Assembly: GCF_004793635.1 (NCBI RefSeq)
Contig: NZ_SRXV01000003.1
Span: 62,001-126,000 of the forward strand
From: Marinicauda pacifica
GTDB lineage: Bacteria; Pseudomonadota; Alphaproteobacteria; Caulobacterales; Maricaulaceae
Length of the DNA stretch: 64,000 nucleotides
Direction: 5' to 3'
Every line of letters starts with the position of its first letter. Within the stretch, counting starts at the first letter, position 1. This document shows, in pieces, positions 16,988 to 26,088 of the stretch. The position numbers and the translations under genes were made by a program. The notes under the pieces were generated by a model. The model saw only the letters and a list, made by a program, of their open reading frames with translations, made no database searches and was not told the DNA's origin.

Positions 16988-18397
16988 GTGACCCATTTCG
17001 ATGCAGCTCTGGCCTACGATTCCCTGAACAAGACCCGCTCGGCGGGCTCCAACGTGCTGCGTGTCTTCATTCTGGCCGATCTGCTGGCGTTCGGCGCCGC
17101 AGGCCTCATCTCGATGGCCCTGCTCGACTATGCGCAACACGGTGCGCCCGTGTCGGTCCACGCCGGCATCAGCGCGGGCCTGTGCCTCGCGGTCATGATC
17201 TGGTTCCGCTCCAAGGGCCATTACCGCGCCCGTCACGCGCTCGCCAACATGGTGCGCCCAGTCCTGATGGCTTGCGGTCTGGCTTTTCTCGCCGCCTCGA
17301 CCCTGCAGGTCTCGTTCGAGGAAACCCGCCTGACAAGTGCAACCGCCGGCTTCTGGGCGAGCGTGCCGGTGCTGATCCTCGCGATGCGCTGGACCGCACG
17401 TGCCCTCCTGCTGGCCGCGGGACGGTGGCAGGAGCCGGTGACCCTTCTGACCTCCGCGGCGATCGCCTCCGATCGCGCGCGGCTGATCGAGCACAATACC
17501 AACCACGGCCTGACCGTGACGCGCACGCTGGACCTCGCCGGATTCGAGGGCCTGGACGACCGTACCCTGAGCGCGCGGCTGTCGCGCTTGACCGACCGCA
17601 CCCTGTTCCTGGCGCCGGACGAACGGAGCCAACCGGTCGCCAACCGGATCGTGGCCCGGCTGAGCGCCGCGGGCGCCGCCTATTTCTACCAGCCGGCCAT
17701 CGGGCCGGCACCGACGCAGAATGTCGACATCATCGACTATCCGCCGACCGAAGGCTTTGTCTTCCAGATCAGCGACAGCCTGAACCGTCCGCTGGCGCGC
17801 GCGGCCAAGCGCGTCCTTGAAACCCTGGCAGCAGGGGCCGGCCTGATCGTGCTCTCCCCGCTGCTCGTCCTGATCGCCGTCCTGGTACGCCGCGATGGCG
17901 GACCGGCGCTGTATTCGCAGCCGCGCGTCGGGCGGGACGGGAAGATCTTCCAGTGCCTCAAATTCCGCTCGATGGCGGTCGACGCCGACCGCCGCCTCGG
18001 CGAGATCCTCAGCGCCGACCCAGTGGCGGCCTGCGAGTGGAACACCTATCAGAAACTCACCCGCGACCCGCGCATCACGCCGGTCGGCCGGGTTCTGCGC
18101 AAGATCAGCGCCGACGAGCTGCCCCAGCTGATCAATGTGGTTCGCGGCGAGATGAGCCTGGTCGGTCCGCGCCCGATGACGATCGACCAGCAGGCCGCCT
18201 ACGGCGCGTCGCTGGAAAGCTATGTGCGTGTCCGGCCCGGCCTGACCGGCATGTGGCAGGTCAACGGGCGCAACGCCACGAGCTTCACCGAACGCGCGCG
18301 GCTGGACGACTGGTATGCGCGAAACTGGTCGCTGTGGCGCGACATCGTCATTCTGGTGAGAACTGTCAGGGAAGTCCTGTTCCCAAACGGGCAATAG
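16988..18397 (+). CDS. Undecaprenyl-phosphate sugar phosphotransferase (polyprenyl glycosylphosphotransferase)
   Basis: Initiates polysaccharide synthesis by moving a sugar-1-phosphate onto undecaprenyl phosphate. It has 469 residues from a GTG with AAGGA upstream. The N-terminus has four hydrophobic segments, then a CoA-binding-like soluble domain, a further helix ([20 protein letters not shown]), and the PF02397-type catalytic domain: [71 protein letters not shown]. The architecture is WcaJ/WbaP-like. The sugar specificity is not readable. Confidence 0.94.
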   Translation: MTHFDAALAYDSLNKTRSAGSNVLRVFILADLLAFGAAGLISMALLDYAQHGAPVSVHAGISAGLCLAVMIWFRSKGHYRARHALANMVRPVLMACGLAFLAASTLQVSFEETRLTSATAGFWASVPVLILAMRWTARALLLAAGRWQEPVTLLTSAAIASDRARLIEHNTNHGLTVTRTLDLAGFEGLDDRTLSARLSRLTDRTLFLAPDERSQPVANRIVARLSAAGAAYFYQPAIGPAPTQNVDIIDYPPTEGFVFQISDSLNRPLARAAKRVLETLAAGAGLIVLSPLLVLIAVLVRRDGGPALYSQPRVGRDGKIFQCLKFRSMAVDADRRLGEILSADPVAACEWNTYQKLTRDPRITPVGRVLRKISADELPQLINVVRGEMSLVGPRPMTIDQQAAYGASLESYVRVRPGLTGMWQVNGRNATSFTERARLDDWYARNWSLWRDIVILVRTVREVLFPNGQ

Positions 18398-18438
18398 GCG
18401 CTAGGCTGCACCCAGCTTGATTTGAGGACGCGAACCCG

Positions 18439-19095
18439 ATGCAGATTTTCCTCGATACCGCCGACACCGACGAAATCCGCCAGCGCATGCAGGCCGGCCT
18501 GGTGGACGGCGTGACCACCAACCCGTCGCTGATTGCAAAATCGGGAGCCAACATCCTCGAGCGGATCGAGGCGATCTGCGCGGTCGTGGACGGGCCGGTT
18601 TCGGCCGAGGTCGTCGCGACCGATCTGGACGGGATGCTGAAAGAAGGCCGCCGTCTGCGCGAGATCGCGGGCAATGTGGTGGTGAAGCTGCCTCTGACCC
18701 AGGCCGGGCTCGCATGCTGCGCACGCTTTGCCGAAGAGGACATCCCTACCAATGTCACGCTGTGCTTCTCGCTGAACCAGGCGCTGATGGCGGCCAAGGC
18801 GAACGCGACCTTCATCTCGCCCTTCGTGGGCCGGGTCGAGGATGCGGGCGGTGACGGGATCGAGCTGCTTCACAAGATCCGAGCGGTGTACGATGCATTC
18901 GGCTACGAGACGCAGATTCTGGCCGCTTCGCTGCGCTCGACGGCCCATGTCGAGGCCGCGGCGCTGGCCGGCTGCGATGCGGCCACGTTGCCGCCGAAGA
19001 TTTTCGACCAGCTGGCCAGCCATCCCCAGACCGATAGCGGGCTGGAGACATTCCTGTCCGACTGGAAAGCCTCGGGCGGCGCGTCTTTCGTCTAA
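18439..19095 (+). CDS. Fructose-6-phosphate aldolase / TalC-type transaldolase
   Basis: A 218-residue small transaldolase-family enzyme. It has [26 protein letters not shown], the Schiff-base Lys83 in [25 protein letters not shown] and [11 protein letters not shown]. This subfamily includes both F6P aldolase and true transaldolases (TalC); the sequence does not settle which. With tkt and pgi elsewhere in the window it completes a non-oxidative pentose phosphate route around fructose-6-P. It lies 41 bases after the sugar transferase and 39 before glmM, so it is probably cotranscribed. Confidence 0.92.
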   Translation: MQIFLDTADTDEIRQRMQAGLVDGVTTNPSLIAKSGANILERIEAICAVVDGPVSAEVVATDLDGMLKEGRRLREIAGNVVVKLPLTQAGLACCARFAEEDIPTNVTLCFSLNQALMAAKANATFISPFVGRVEDAGGDGIELLHKIRAVYDAFGYETQILAASLRSTAHVEAAALAGCDAATLPPKIFDQLASHPQTDSGLETFLSDWKASGGASFV

Positions 19096-19134
19096 GGCTT
19101 CGCAGCCGGACTGTCCCCTATTTCGAGACCCCTC

Positions 19135-20475
19135 ATGAACAAACGATATTTCGGCACGGACGGCGTACGCGGGACGACGAACCAGTTTCCCATCACCGCG
19201 GAGACCGCCCTTCGTCTCGGCATGGCCGCGGCGCGCCATTTCCGACGCGAGGAGGGCCGGCGCCACTCCGTCGTGATCGGCAAGGATACCCGTCTGTCCG
19301 GCTATATGATCGAGAGCGCCCTGGTCGCCGGTTTCACCAGTGCGGGGATGGACGTGTTCCAGTTCGGTCCGCTGCCGACGCCGGGTGTCGCGACACTCAC
19401 CCGGTCGCTGCGCGCGGACATGGGCGTCATGATCACGGCCTCCCACAACCCCTACGAGGACAATGGCATCAAGCTGTTCGGGCCGGACGGGTTCAAGCTG
19501 TCAGACGAGGCCGAGCTGGAAATCGAGTCCTTCATGGACGGCGACATGTCGGAAGGCCTGGCTGCGCCGGCCGATCTTGGCCGCGCCCAGCGCGTGGACG
19601 ACTGCCAGGCGCGCTACACCGAGATCGTCAAGGCGACCTTCCCGCGCCAGATGCGTCTGTCCGGGCTCCGCATCGTGGTCGATAGCGCCAACGGTGCGGC
19701 CTACAAGGTCGCGCCGAACGTGCTGTGGGAGCTCGGCGCGGACCTGATTCCGATCAACAGCGAACCGAATGGCTTCAACATCAACGAGGATTGCGGGGCC
19801 GTATCCCCCAGCGGACTGGCCGAGAATGTCCTGCGATACCGCGCCGACATCGGCATCGCGCTCGACGGCGACGCGGACCGGCTGATCATTTGCGACGAGA
19901 CCGGACATGTCATCGACGGCGACCAGCTGATCGCGCTTCTGGCGCGCGAATGGAAACGCGCCGGGCTGCTGGCGACCGACTCTGTCGTGACCACGCAGAT
20001 GTCCAATCTGGGCCTCGAGCAGTTTCTCGAAACCGAAGGCCTGACGCTGGACCGGACGCAGGTGGGCGACCGTTACGTGGTCGAGCGCATGCGCGAGAGC
20101 GGCGCCAATCTGGGCGGCGAGCAGTCCGGGCACATCGTGCTGAGCGATTATGCGACCACCGGCGACGGGCTGATCGCGGCGCTTCAGGTGCTTTCGCTCC
20201 TGGTCCAGTCAGACAAGCCGGCCAGCCAGCTCCTGCGCGTGTTCAAACCCGCGCCGCAGCTGCTGAAGAATGTCCGCTACGAACCCGGTACCGCGCCGAT
20301 GGAACGCGACAGCGTCAAGTCGGCCATCGAAGCAGCCGAGGCCAAGCTGGGTGAAAAAGGGCGCATCCTGGTCCGCAAATCGGGCACCGAGCCACTGGTA
20401 CGCGTCATGGCCGAGGGCGACCGCAAGCTGATCACCGAGGCCGTCGACGCCATCGTCAACGCGCTTAAGGCCTGA
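19135..20475 (+). CDS. glmM: Phosphoglucosamine mutase
   Basis: Converts GlcN-6-P to GlcN-1-P for UDP-GlcNAc, needed for peptidoglycan and LPS. It has 446 residues. The start is [11 protein letters not shown]; the active-site phosphoserine loop is [15 protein letters not shown] with Ser103; the metal loop is [17 protein letters not shown] is the sugar-binding loop; [12 protein letters not shown] is the phosphate-binding loop. It is the last gene of the envelope-sugar operon. In many genomes glmM follows ftsH/folP, which is not the case here. It acts after GlmS, also in this window. Confidence 0.97.
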   Translation: MNKRYFGTDGVRGTTNQFPITAETALRLGMAAARHFRREEGRRHSVVIGKDTRLSGYMIESALVAGFTSAGMDVFQFGPLPTPGVATLTRSLRADMGVMITASHNPYEDNGIKLFGPDGFKLSDEAELEIESFMDGDMSEGLAAPADLGRAQRVDDCQARYTEIVKATFPRQMRLSGLRIVVDSANGAAYKVAPNVLWELGADLIPINSEPNGFNINEDCGAVSPSGLAENVLRYRADIGIALDGDADRLIICDETGHVIDGDQLIALLAREWKRAGLLATDSVVTTQMSNLGLEQFLETEGLTLDRTQVGDRYVVERMRESGANLGGEQSGHIVLSDYATTGDGLIAALQVLSLLVQSDKPASQLLRVFKPAPQLLKNVRYEPGTAPMERDSVKSAIEAAEAKLGEKGRILVRKSGTEPLVRVMAEGDRKLITEAVDAIVNALKA

Positions 20476-20497
20476 CTGCCGCTCAGAGCAGAGGCGG

Positions 20498-21733
20498 TTA
20501 CACTTCCGCCTGACCCACGATCAGCCGCGCCCAGATCGTGCCCTCGAGGCTCTCGACCTGCTTCAGGAAGTCGGTCGGCAGATCACCTTCCAGATCGGCG
20601 ATGGCGTAGCCCAGCTCACCCTCTGTCTGGAGAAACTGTGCGGCGACGTTCGCACCGGCTTTTTCGGCGACATCGTTGAGCCGGCGCAGGAAGCCCGGCA
20701 CGTTCTGGTGCGGCACGAGCAGGCGCGAACGGCCCTGGCGCACGGGGCCCGGCTCGATCTGCGGAAAGTTGACCGAGTGCAGGGTGGCGCCCTCGAACAG
20801 GAATTTAGCAAGCTTCAGCCCGGTGTCCTGACCGATGGCTGCCTGGGCTTCCAGCGTCGAGCCGCCGATATGGGGCGTCAAAATCACGTTGGACGCGGTC
20901 TGCAGCGGGCTTTCAAACGCCTCGTCCTTGCTCTTGGGCTCCACCGGGAACACGTCGACGGCGGCGCCCGCGATATGGCCGTCGCGCAGGGCTTCGCTGA
21001 GGGCCTCCACGTCGACCAGATCGCCGCGCGCCTGATTGATCAGGAAGCTGCCCGGCTTCATCGCCCGGATGCGGTCGCGGGTCATCATGTTCTTGGTACG
21101 CGGCGTGGACGGCACGTGCAGCGTGACCACGTCGCATTCGCCCAGCAGCGCCTCAAGGCTCTCGACCGGACGGGCATTGCCGTGGGCGAGCTTGGGCTCG
21201 ACGTCGTAATAGTAGACGTGCATGCCGAGGGCTGAGGCGATCACGGAAAGCTGGGCACCGATATTGCCGTAGCCGACAATCCCGAGCTTCTTCTTGCGCA
21301 CTTCATGCGCGCCCTCGGCGGTTTTCAGCCAGCCCCCGTCGCGAATCGCGAACATCTTTTCCGGGATGCGGCGCATCAACATGATGACGCTGGCCATCGT
21401 CAGCTCGGCCACCGACCTTGTATTGGCGAAGGGGGCGTTGAACACCGGAATCGCCCGGCGCGAAGTCGCTTCCAGGTCGACCTGGTTGGTGCCGATGCAG
21501 AAGCACCCGATGGCCTTGAGGTCCGTGGCCGCATTCAGGAGCGCCTGATCGATCTGGGTTCGCGAGCGAATCCCCAGCACATCGAATCCGCCCACAGCCT
21601 TGAGAAGCGCCTCCCGGTCAGGAGACCCGGTGACGCGTTCGATCGAGACCGGGCCCTGGGACTTCAGGGCCGGATCGGCGTCCTCATGGACATTTTCTAC
21701 AAGCAGGGCATTAAAATTCGGCGTCGAGGACAT
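20498..21733 (-). CDS. serA: D-3-phosphoglycerate dehydrogenase
   Basis: First step of serine synthesis (3-phosphoglycerate to 3-phosphohydroxypyruvate, NAD-dependent). The 411 residues have the E. coli-type layout. The substrate domain includes IGCFCIGTNQVDL, the Rossmann loop KKLGIVGYGNIGAQLSVIAS, catalytic Arg in LINQARGDLVD, Glu in the PVEPKS region and His in TPHIGGST. The C-terminal ACT-like regulatory domain (from about residue 335) suggests serine feedback. It stands alone, convergent with glmM across 22 bases. A 6-bp AGGCGG/CCGCCT hairpin covers its stop. Confidence 0.96.
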   Translation of the reverse strand: MSSTPNFNALLVENVHEDADPALKSQGPVSIERVTGSPDREALLKAVGGFDVLGIRSRTQIDQALLNAATDLKAIGCFCIGTNQVDLEATSRRAIPVFNAPFANTRSVAELTMASVIMLMRRIPEKMFAIRDGGWLKTAEGAHEVRKKKLGIVGYGNIGAQLSVIASALGMHVYYYDVEPKLAHGNARPVESLEALLGECDVVTLHVPSTPRTKNMMTRDRIRAMKPGSFLINQARGDLVDVEALSEALRDGHIAGAAVDVFPVEPKSKDEAFESPLQTASNVILTPHIGGSTLEAQAAIGQDTGLKLAKFLFEGATLHSVNFPQIEPGPVRQGRSRLLVPHQNVPGFLRRLNDVAEKAGANVAAQFLQTEGELGYAIADLEGDLPTDFLKQVESLEGTIWARLIVGQAEV

Positions 21734-21822
21734 GTCGCGCTCCCAAAGACGTGCTGCACGCGCGAACAGCTTCCTGATCGCACGTCAGAAAGCAAGCCTT
21801 GCTCTGCCGACGCGGCCCCGCG

Positions 21823-24087
21823 CTACCAGCGCGTCCTGACTCCGAGCCAGACTGCGGCCGCGTCTTCGGCCGAAGCGACATGGCCGGGATCACGGGTGAA
21901 CCGGGCGGCCATGCTGACATTGCTGTGCACATTCAGGGGCAGGTGGTAGGCGGCTTCAAGCGACACCTCGCGGCCCGAGGGCGAGAGCGAAGCCTCGCGC
22001 AGGGCGTAAAGGGTACGGTTCTCGGCATCGACAGCGACCGGCACGCGAGCGCGAATCGTCCCCTCCTCTACGCGTAGCGGCTGGGACAGGGTCAGGCCGA
22101 ACTGACCTGCGCCGACCGGGCGGTCGAGTCCCACCGTCCAGGCACTGGCCGATACCGCCTCGCCAGCGGAGATGAAGCCGGGCATGGAAAACTCGCTCTC
22201 CACTTGCTCGAAACGCGCTGCGCCGCGCCAGCCAAGACCGAGCGGGCCGGACCACAAGGCGGCATTGAACGTGCTTTCCGCCTCATCGCGGCGGCCGAAG
22301 CGCGCGAGAACCGCGCCCCCGAGCGCACGTCCCTCTTCCTGGCCGGCTCCGGTTTCAAACCCGAAGGCCTGCCCCATTACATTCACGCTGACGGCGGCAG
22401 CAGAGAAGCGGGAGCCCTCACCGCCCGCAGAGCGCAAGGACAGGGAGAAGGGTTCAAGGTCGTATTCCATTGCCATCCAGCCTCGTTGCGAGGAGAGCTG
22501 GGCTACGCCACCGGCAAAACTCGCTTGAGACAGGATAGAGCCGCCTGCCCCCTCAAGCGGGCCAGGCGTGGAAAAGCCCCGTCCCGCGCGGCCGGTCAAA
22601 CGGCCTTGCGTGAAGGCGAACGCGACATCTGTCTCTCCGCGGTAGAGTTCGTCCGGCAGGTTGGACAGGGCTTGCATGCGGTCCTGCGCCTGACGCAGCG
22701 TCACGGACGCCGGCCCCGCCCGGCTCGCCGAGATATGGGTCAGCCCGGCCTGCGCCGCCGCCTCGAAGCGGTCGGTCTCAGCGGACGCCGATGGCGTCAC
22801 GGGAGCGGCCGGGTCAAACCGGAAAGCGCGATCGTATCCGTCTCGCAGAATGGACTGGTCGAACAGTCCGGAGGCCCAGACCCAGTCGCCGGCCGCGCCG
22901 GAGGGCTCGGCAAGAATCTGGCCCAGGCTGACGGGTTGAGCGCCCTGGAGCTGGGCGGTGGCGGTGCCCACAGGGGAGAAAGCTGCCTCAAGGTCGATGA
23001 GACCCATCCCGTAGATTGAATCGGGTCCGGGTGCCCCCAGATCGAGCGCTGTTTCGAAGAGAATGTCGAGCGCGGCGTCCCCGGCGAGATTCGGGAAGGC
23101 TTCAAGCAGCAGCGCCAGCGCTCCGGAAACGTGAGGGGAGGCAAACGAAGTGCCGGAAAAGAGGAAATAGTCATCGGTCTCGCTCGGCGCCGCAATGCGT
23201 TCGCCAGGGGCTACCAGAAAGGCGGTCTCCACGCCTCGGGCCCGATAGGAAAAGTCGGAAATCACATTGGACCCGTCGACCGACCCCACGGCTACGGCGA
23301 ATCCGTTCGCCCCCGGATCCCCTGCGAAATTCGCGGGAAAACCGGGCGAGGCGCTGGGTTCCGTTTCATCATCGCCCTGGTTGCCCGAAGACACGACGAG
23401 GAGCACGCCCGCCGAGGTCGCCCGGCGCATAGCCGCAAAGGTCCGCGTAACCTCGTCGCTCAGGGCGGCATTGCGTCCCAGCGACAGGTTGATGATTCGT
23501 GCACCATTGGCCACGGCATGGTCGATCGCATTGGCGACCGCGCGGTCGCCGAAGAGGCAGCCATCGTCGCTGGAGCAGGAATCGACCTCGTCGGCCCGCA
23601 GCGCCATGATCGTGGCGTTGTAGGCCACGCCGTGCATCACAGCGCCGTCCCGGGCCGCGGCGATGACGCCGGCGACGGCCGTTCCGTGACCGTCCGTGTC
23701 GTCCGCGCTTCGTGTCGCGACGACATCGGTGCTGGTTGCCGCGATGCGGCCGGCAAACTCGGGATCGTCAAGGTCGATGCCGGTATCGACGACCGCCACG
23801 GTGATCCCCTGACCGGTTGCACCGAAGCTGTAGGCCGATGAGGCATTGATCTGGGCCAGGCCCGATTGCTGCAGATATTCCGCCGTTTCAAAGCTGCTCG
23901 GGGGCGGACCCGGCGGAGGTGGGGGTGGTGGCGGCGGAGGAGGAGGCGGCGCAGGCGCCGGAGCGGGAGGCGTATAGAGCGGACCTTCGGACGGTCCCCC
24001 ACCGCCGCCCCCAGCACATCCTGCCGCCATGAGAGCAGCGCTGGTGAAAACCGTCAGGAAGAGGGCGTTGCGCAGCCGGCTCATCAT
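21823..24087 (-). CDS. Lipid-anchored S8 (subtilisin-like) serine protease with probable autotransporter domain
   Basis: A 754-residue secreted protease. The signal peptide ends in an apparent lipobox MAAGC (Cys24), followed by Gly6 and a proline-rich linker (about residues 40-63). The subtilase domain has the full triad: Asp101 in VAVVDTGIDLDD, His134 in DGHGTAVAGV, oxyanion Asn236 in SSGNQGD, Ser314 in SGTSFASPHVSG. Residues about 390-754 alternate hydrophobic and polar residues and end in AVWLGVRTRW, as in autotransporter-type beta-barrels. The layout resembles Neisseria NalP. I chose ATGATG because GGAG lies 5 bases upstream. Confidence 0.88.
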   Translation of the reverse strand: MMSRLRNALFLTVFTSAALMAAGCAGGGGGGPSEGPLYTPPAPAPAPPPPPPPPPPPPPGPPPSSFETAEYLQQSGLAQINASSAYSFGATGQGITVAVVDTGIDLDDPEFAGRIAATSTDVVATRSADDTDGHGTAVAGVIAAARDGAVMHGVAYNATIMALRADEVDSCSSDDGCLFGDRAVANAIDHAVANGARIINLSLGRNAALSDEVTRTFAAMRRATSAGVLLVVSSGNQGDDETEPSASPGFPANFAGDPGANGFAVAVGSVDGSNVISDFSYRARGVETAFLVAPGERIAAPSETDDYFLFSGTSFASPHVSGALALLLEAFPNLAGDAALDILFETALDLGAPGPDSIYGMGLIDLEAAFSPVGTATAQLQGAQPVSLGQILAEPSGAAGDWVWASGLFDQSILRDGYDRAFRFDPAAPVTPSASAETDRFEAAAQAGLTHISASRAGPASVTLRQAQDRMQALSNLPDELYRGETDVAFAFTQGRLTGRAGRGFSTPGPLEGAGGSILSQASFAGGVAQLSSQRGWMAMEYDLEPFSLSLRSAGGEGSRFSAAAVSVNVMGQAFGFETGAGQEEGRALGGAVLARFGRRDEAESTFNAALWSGPLGLGWRGAARFEQVESEFSMPGFISAGEAVSASAWTVGLDRPVGAGQFGLTLSQPLRVEEGTIRARVPVAVDAENRTLYALREASLSPSGREVSLEAAYHLPLNVHSNVSMAARFTRDPGHVASAEDAAAVWLGVRTRW

Positions 24088-24207
24088 GTATCTCCGTTCC
24101 GATCGAGACCCCATTTAACCGCCCTACGGCTTAACCTAAGATTACGGCATATGTCGGATTCCAAGTGTGTCCGCCAAAGCGGCCGGAGCGCGAGCCAGCG
24201 GGCCGCG

Positions 24208-24235
24208 TTGACAGGGCGGGGAAGCCTCCTAGGAT
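24208..24235 (+). promoter_or_regulatory. Probable sigma-70 promoter for the UDP-glucuronate epimerase
   Basis: A consensus -35 TTGACA, a 16-base spacer and a -10-like TAGGAT, ending 33 bases before the downstream ATG. A start near base 24242 would give a leader of about 27 bases. No competing -35 of this quality is visible nearby. Confidence 0.5.
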
Positions 24236-24240
24236 GCCGC

Positions 24241-24259
24241 GTCTCGCTCGGGGAGAGAC
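24241..24259 (+). repeat. Inverted repeat at the predicted epimerase transcript 5' end
   Basis: GTCTC and GAGAC arms frame a 9-base centre, with additional inner pairing. It lies between the predicted promoter and the SD (AAAGGA). It may be a leader hairpin affecting translation or an operator overlapping the start site. Assignment is by position only. Confidence 0.3.
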
Positions 24260-24268
24260 CCAAAGGAC

Positions 24269-25231
24269 ATGACGATTCTGGTGACCGGGGCGGCCGGTTT
24301 CATTGGCTTTCACGCGTCAAGACGCCTGCTCGCGCGCGGAGAACGCGTGATCGGGGTCGACTGCCTGACAGACTATTACGATGTCCGGCTGAAGCAGGCA
24401 CGCCTGGCTGAGTTGTCGGCCTTCAAGGACTTTAGCTTCCACACGCTCGACATCGCGGACGCCGATGCCCTGCGCGCGCTGACCGTGAAGGAAGCACCGA
24501 ACCGGATCCTGCATCTCGCCGCACAGGCCGGGGTAAGGTATTCATTGACCGCGCCGTTTGCCTATAGCCGGAGCAACCTGTCCGGACACCTGTCGGTTCT
24601 GGAAGCGGCGCGCGCGCTGGGCGACCGGCTCGATCACCTGGTTTATGCGTCCTCAAGCTCGGTCTATGGCGAGCGCGGAGGCCGGTTCAGCGAAGACGAT
24701 CCCCTTGGCGATCCCGTCTCGCTCTATGCCGCCACCAAGCGCGCCGACGAGCTGATGAGCGCCACCTATGCCCATCTTTACGGCCTGCCGCAGACGGGGC
24801 TGCGATTCTTCACCGTCTATGGCCCGTTCGGACGGCCGGACATGGCGTACTGGAGCTTTTCGGAGGCAATGCTGACGGGCGGGACGATCCGGCTGTTCAA
24901 CGGGGGGCATAACCAACGCGATTTCACCTTCGTCGGAGACGTGGTTCCGCTGGTGTGCCGCATCCTCGACGACACGCCCCCGCCGCGTAACGCGCTGTAC
25001 AATATCGGCGGGAGCCACCCGGTCTCCACGCTGGATCTCGTGGCAGCCCTCGAACAGGCGTTCGGCATCAAGGCCGAGACCGAGGCCGTGCCTGCCCAGC
25101 CCGGCGATGTCAGCTTCACCTGCGCCGACACGTCGAAACTGGTGCGCGATTACGGCGAAGCGCCTCAGACCGAGCTCGCCGAGGGGATCGCCGAATTTGC
25201 TCCCTGGTTCCGCGCTTACCGCGAGCGCTAG
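24269..25231 (+). CDS. UDP-glucuronate 4-epimerase-like NAD-dependent epimerase
   Basis: A 320-residue extended short-chain dehydrogenase. It has the Rossmann motif TGAAGFIGFH, the UGlcAE-type VDCLTDYYDVRLKQARL segment, HLAAQAGVRYSL, catalytic Ser/Tyr/Lys in YASSSSVYGER and SLYAATKRADE, and RFFTVYGPFGRPDMAYWSF. These match UDP-GlcA to UDP-GalA epimerases such as LpsL. The product UDP-GalUA would feed LPS or glycolipids. It is monocistronic: a convergent ymdB ends 3 bases later. Family is firm, exact substrate likely. Confidence 0.9.
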   Translation: MTILVTGAAGFIGFHASRRLLARGERVIGVDCLTDYYDVRLKQARLAELSAFKDFSFHTLDIADADALRALTVKEAPNRILHLAAQAGVRYSLTAPFAYSRSNLSGHLSVLEAARALGDRLDHLVYASSSSVYGERGGRFSEDDPLGDPVSLYAATKRADELMSATYAHLYGLPQTGLRFFTVYGPFGRPDMAYWSFSEAMLTGGTIRLFNGGHNQRDFTFVGDVVPLVCRILDDTPPPRNALYNIGGSHPVSTLDLVAALEQAFGIKAETEAVPAQPGDVSFTCADTSKLVRDYGEAPQTELAEGIAEFAPWFRAYRER

Positions 25232-25234
25232 CGC

Positions 25235-26056
25235 TCAGCTCACCGATGGCTCGTGGCCTGCCAGCACGCCGCCAATGCGGATCGGCTCGATCCGGCGGGC
25301 TAGTCCGGTGCTGTCATCGGTTTCCAGAAACGTGCCACAGGCCGTCGCCGGACCGCTGGCTGCCGAAAACCGGCTGGAGCGCATGTGCGTCACAAAGCGG
25401 CTGACCGGCTCTTCCTTGTCCATCCCGATAACGGAATCATAGTCGCCGCACATGCCGGCATCGGTCTGATATCCGGTCCCGCCGGGAAGGATGCGCGCGT
25501 CTGCCGTAGGAATATGCGTGTGTGTCCCCACGACCAGGCTGGCCCGTCCGTCGCAATAGACCCCGAGCGCACTTTTTTCACTGGTCGCTTCGCCGTGCGC
25601 GTCCACCACGATCGCGTCCGCGACAGCGCCGAGAGGGGCGGAATCGAGTTCCTCGCTGACCCGGCGGAACGGATCGTCGAGCGACTCCATGAAGAGGCGC
25701 AACAGCACGTTCATCACCAGAACACGCCGTCCGTCGGGAAGGTCGTAGAGCCCCGATCCGCGTCCCGGAGCGGTCCCTTCGGGATAGTTGCACGGACGCA
25801 GGATACGCGAATCGCGCTCGACCAGGCCGAGCGCCTCGCTCTGGTCGAAGGAGTGGTTGCCCAGGGTGAGGACGTCGGCGCCGGCATCGAACAGCTCCTC
25901 GGCCGTCTTGGCGGTAATGCCGAAGCCCCCGGCGGCATTCTCTGCGTTGACGATCACGAAATCGAGCGAGAGGCGCTTGCGCAGCCCGGCGAGCTCATCG
26001 GCCAGCACCGTGCGACCGGCCTTGCCGACGACGTCTCCAAAGAATGCGATGCGCAT
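25235..26056 (-). CDS. YmdB-type metallophosphoesterase (TIGR00282 family)
   Basis: A 273-residue dinuclear-metal phosphodiesterase. It has the calcineurin-like blocks FFGDVVGKAGR (first metal Asp), NAENAAGGFGI, LTLGNHSFDQ, DAHGEATSEK and VVGTHTHIPTAD. Bacillus YmdB hydrolyses cyclic nucleotides; the alphaproteobacterial role is undefined. I chose the ATG at MRIAFFGDVV, which is the family start. It follows fpr (32-base gap) and completes the 5-FCL - fpr - ymdB direction. In related genomes this gene normally sits right next to the 5-FCL gene. Confidence 0.93.
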   Translation of the reverse strand: MRIAFFGDVVGKAGRTVLADELAGLRKRLSLDFVIVNAENAAGGFGITAKTAEELFDAGADVLTLGNHSFDQSEALGLVERDSRILRPCNYPEGTAPGRGSGLYDLPDGRRVLVMNVLLRLFMESLDDPFRRVSEELDSAPLGAVADAIVVDAHGEATSEKSALGVYCDGRASLVVGTHTHIPTADARILPGGTGYQTDAGMCGDYDSVIGMDKEEPVSRFVTHMRSSRFSAASGPATACGTFLETDDSTGLARRIEPIRIGGVLAGHEPSVS

Positions 26057-26088
26057 GGATAGGCTTTCTGTGTTGCGAACCGCAGGAC

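Noticed and set aside
23880-23975. Short-period repeat resembling a satellite or CRISPR
   Set aside because: It encodes the glycine and proline tracts of the lipid-anchored protease. There are no spacer-repeat units and no cas genes.
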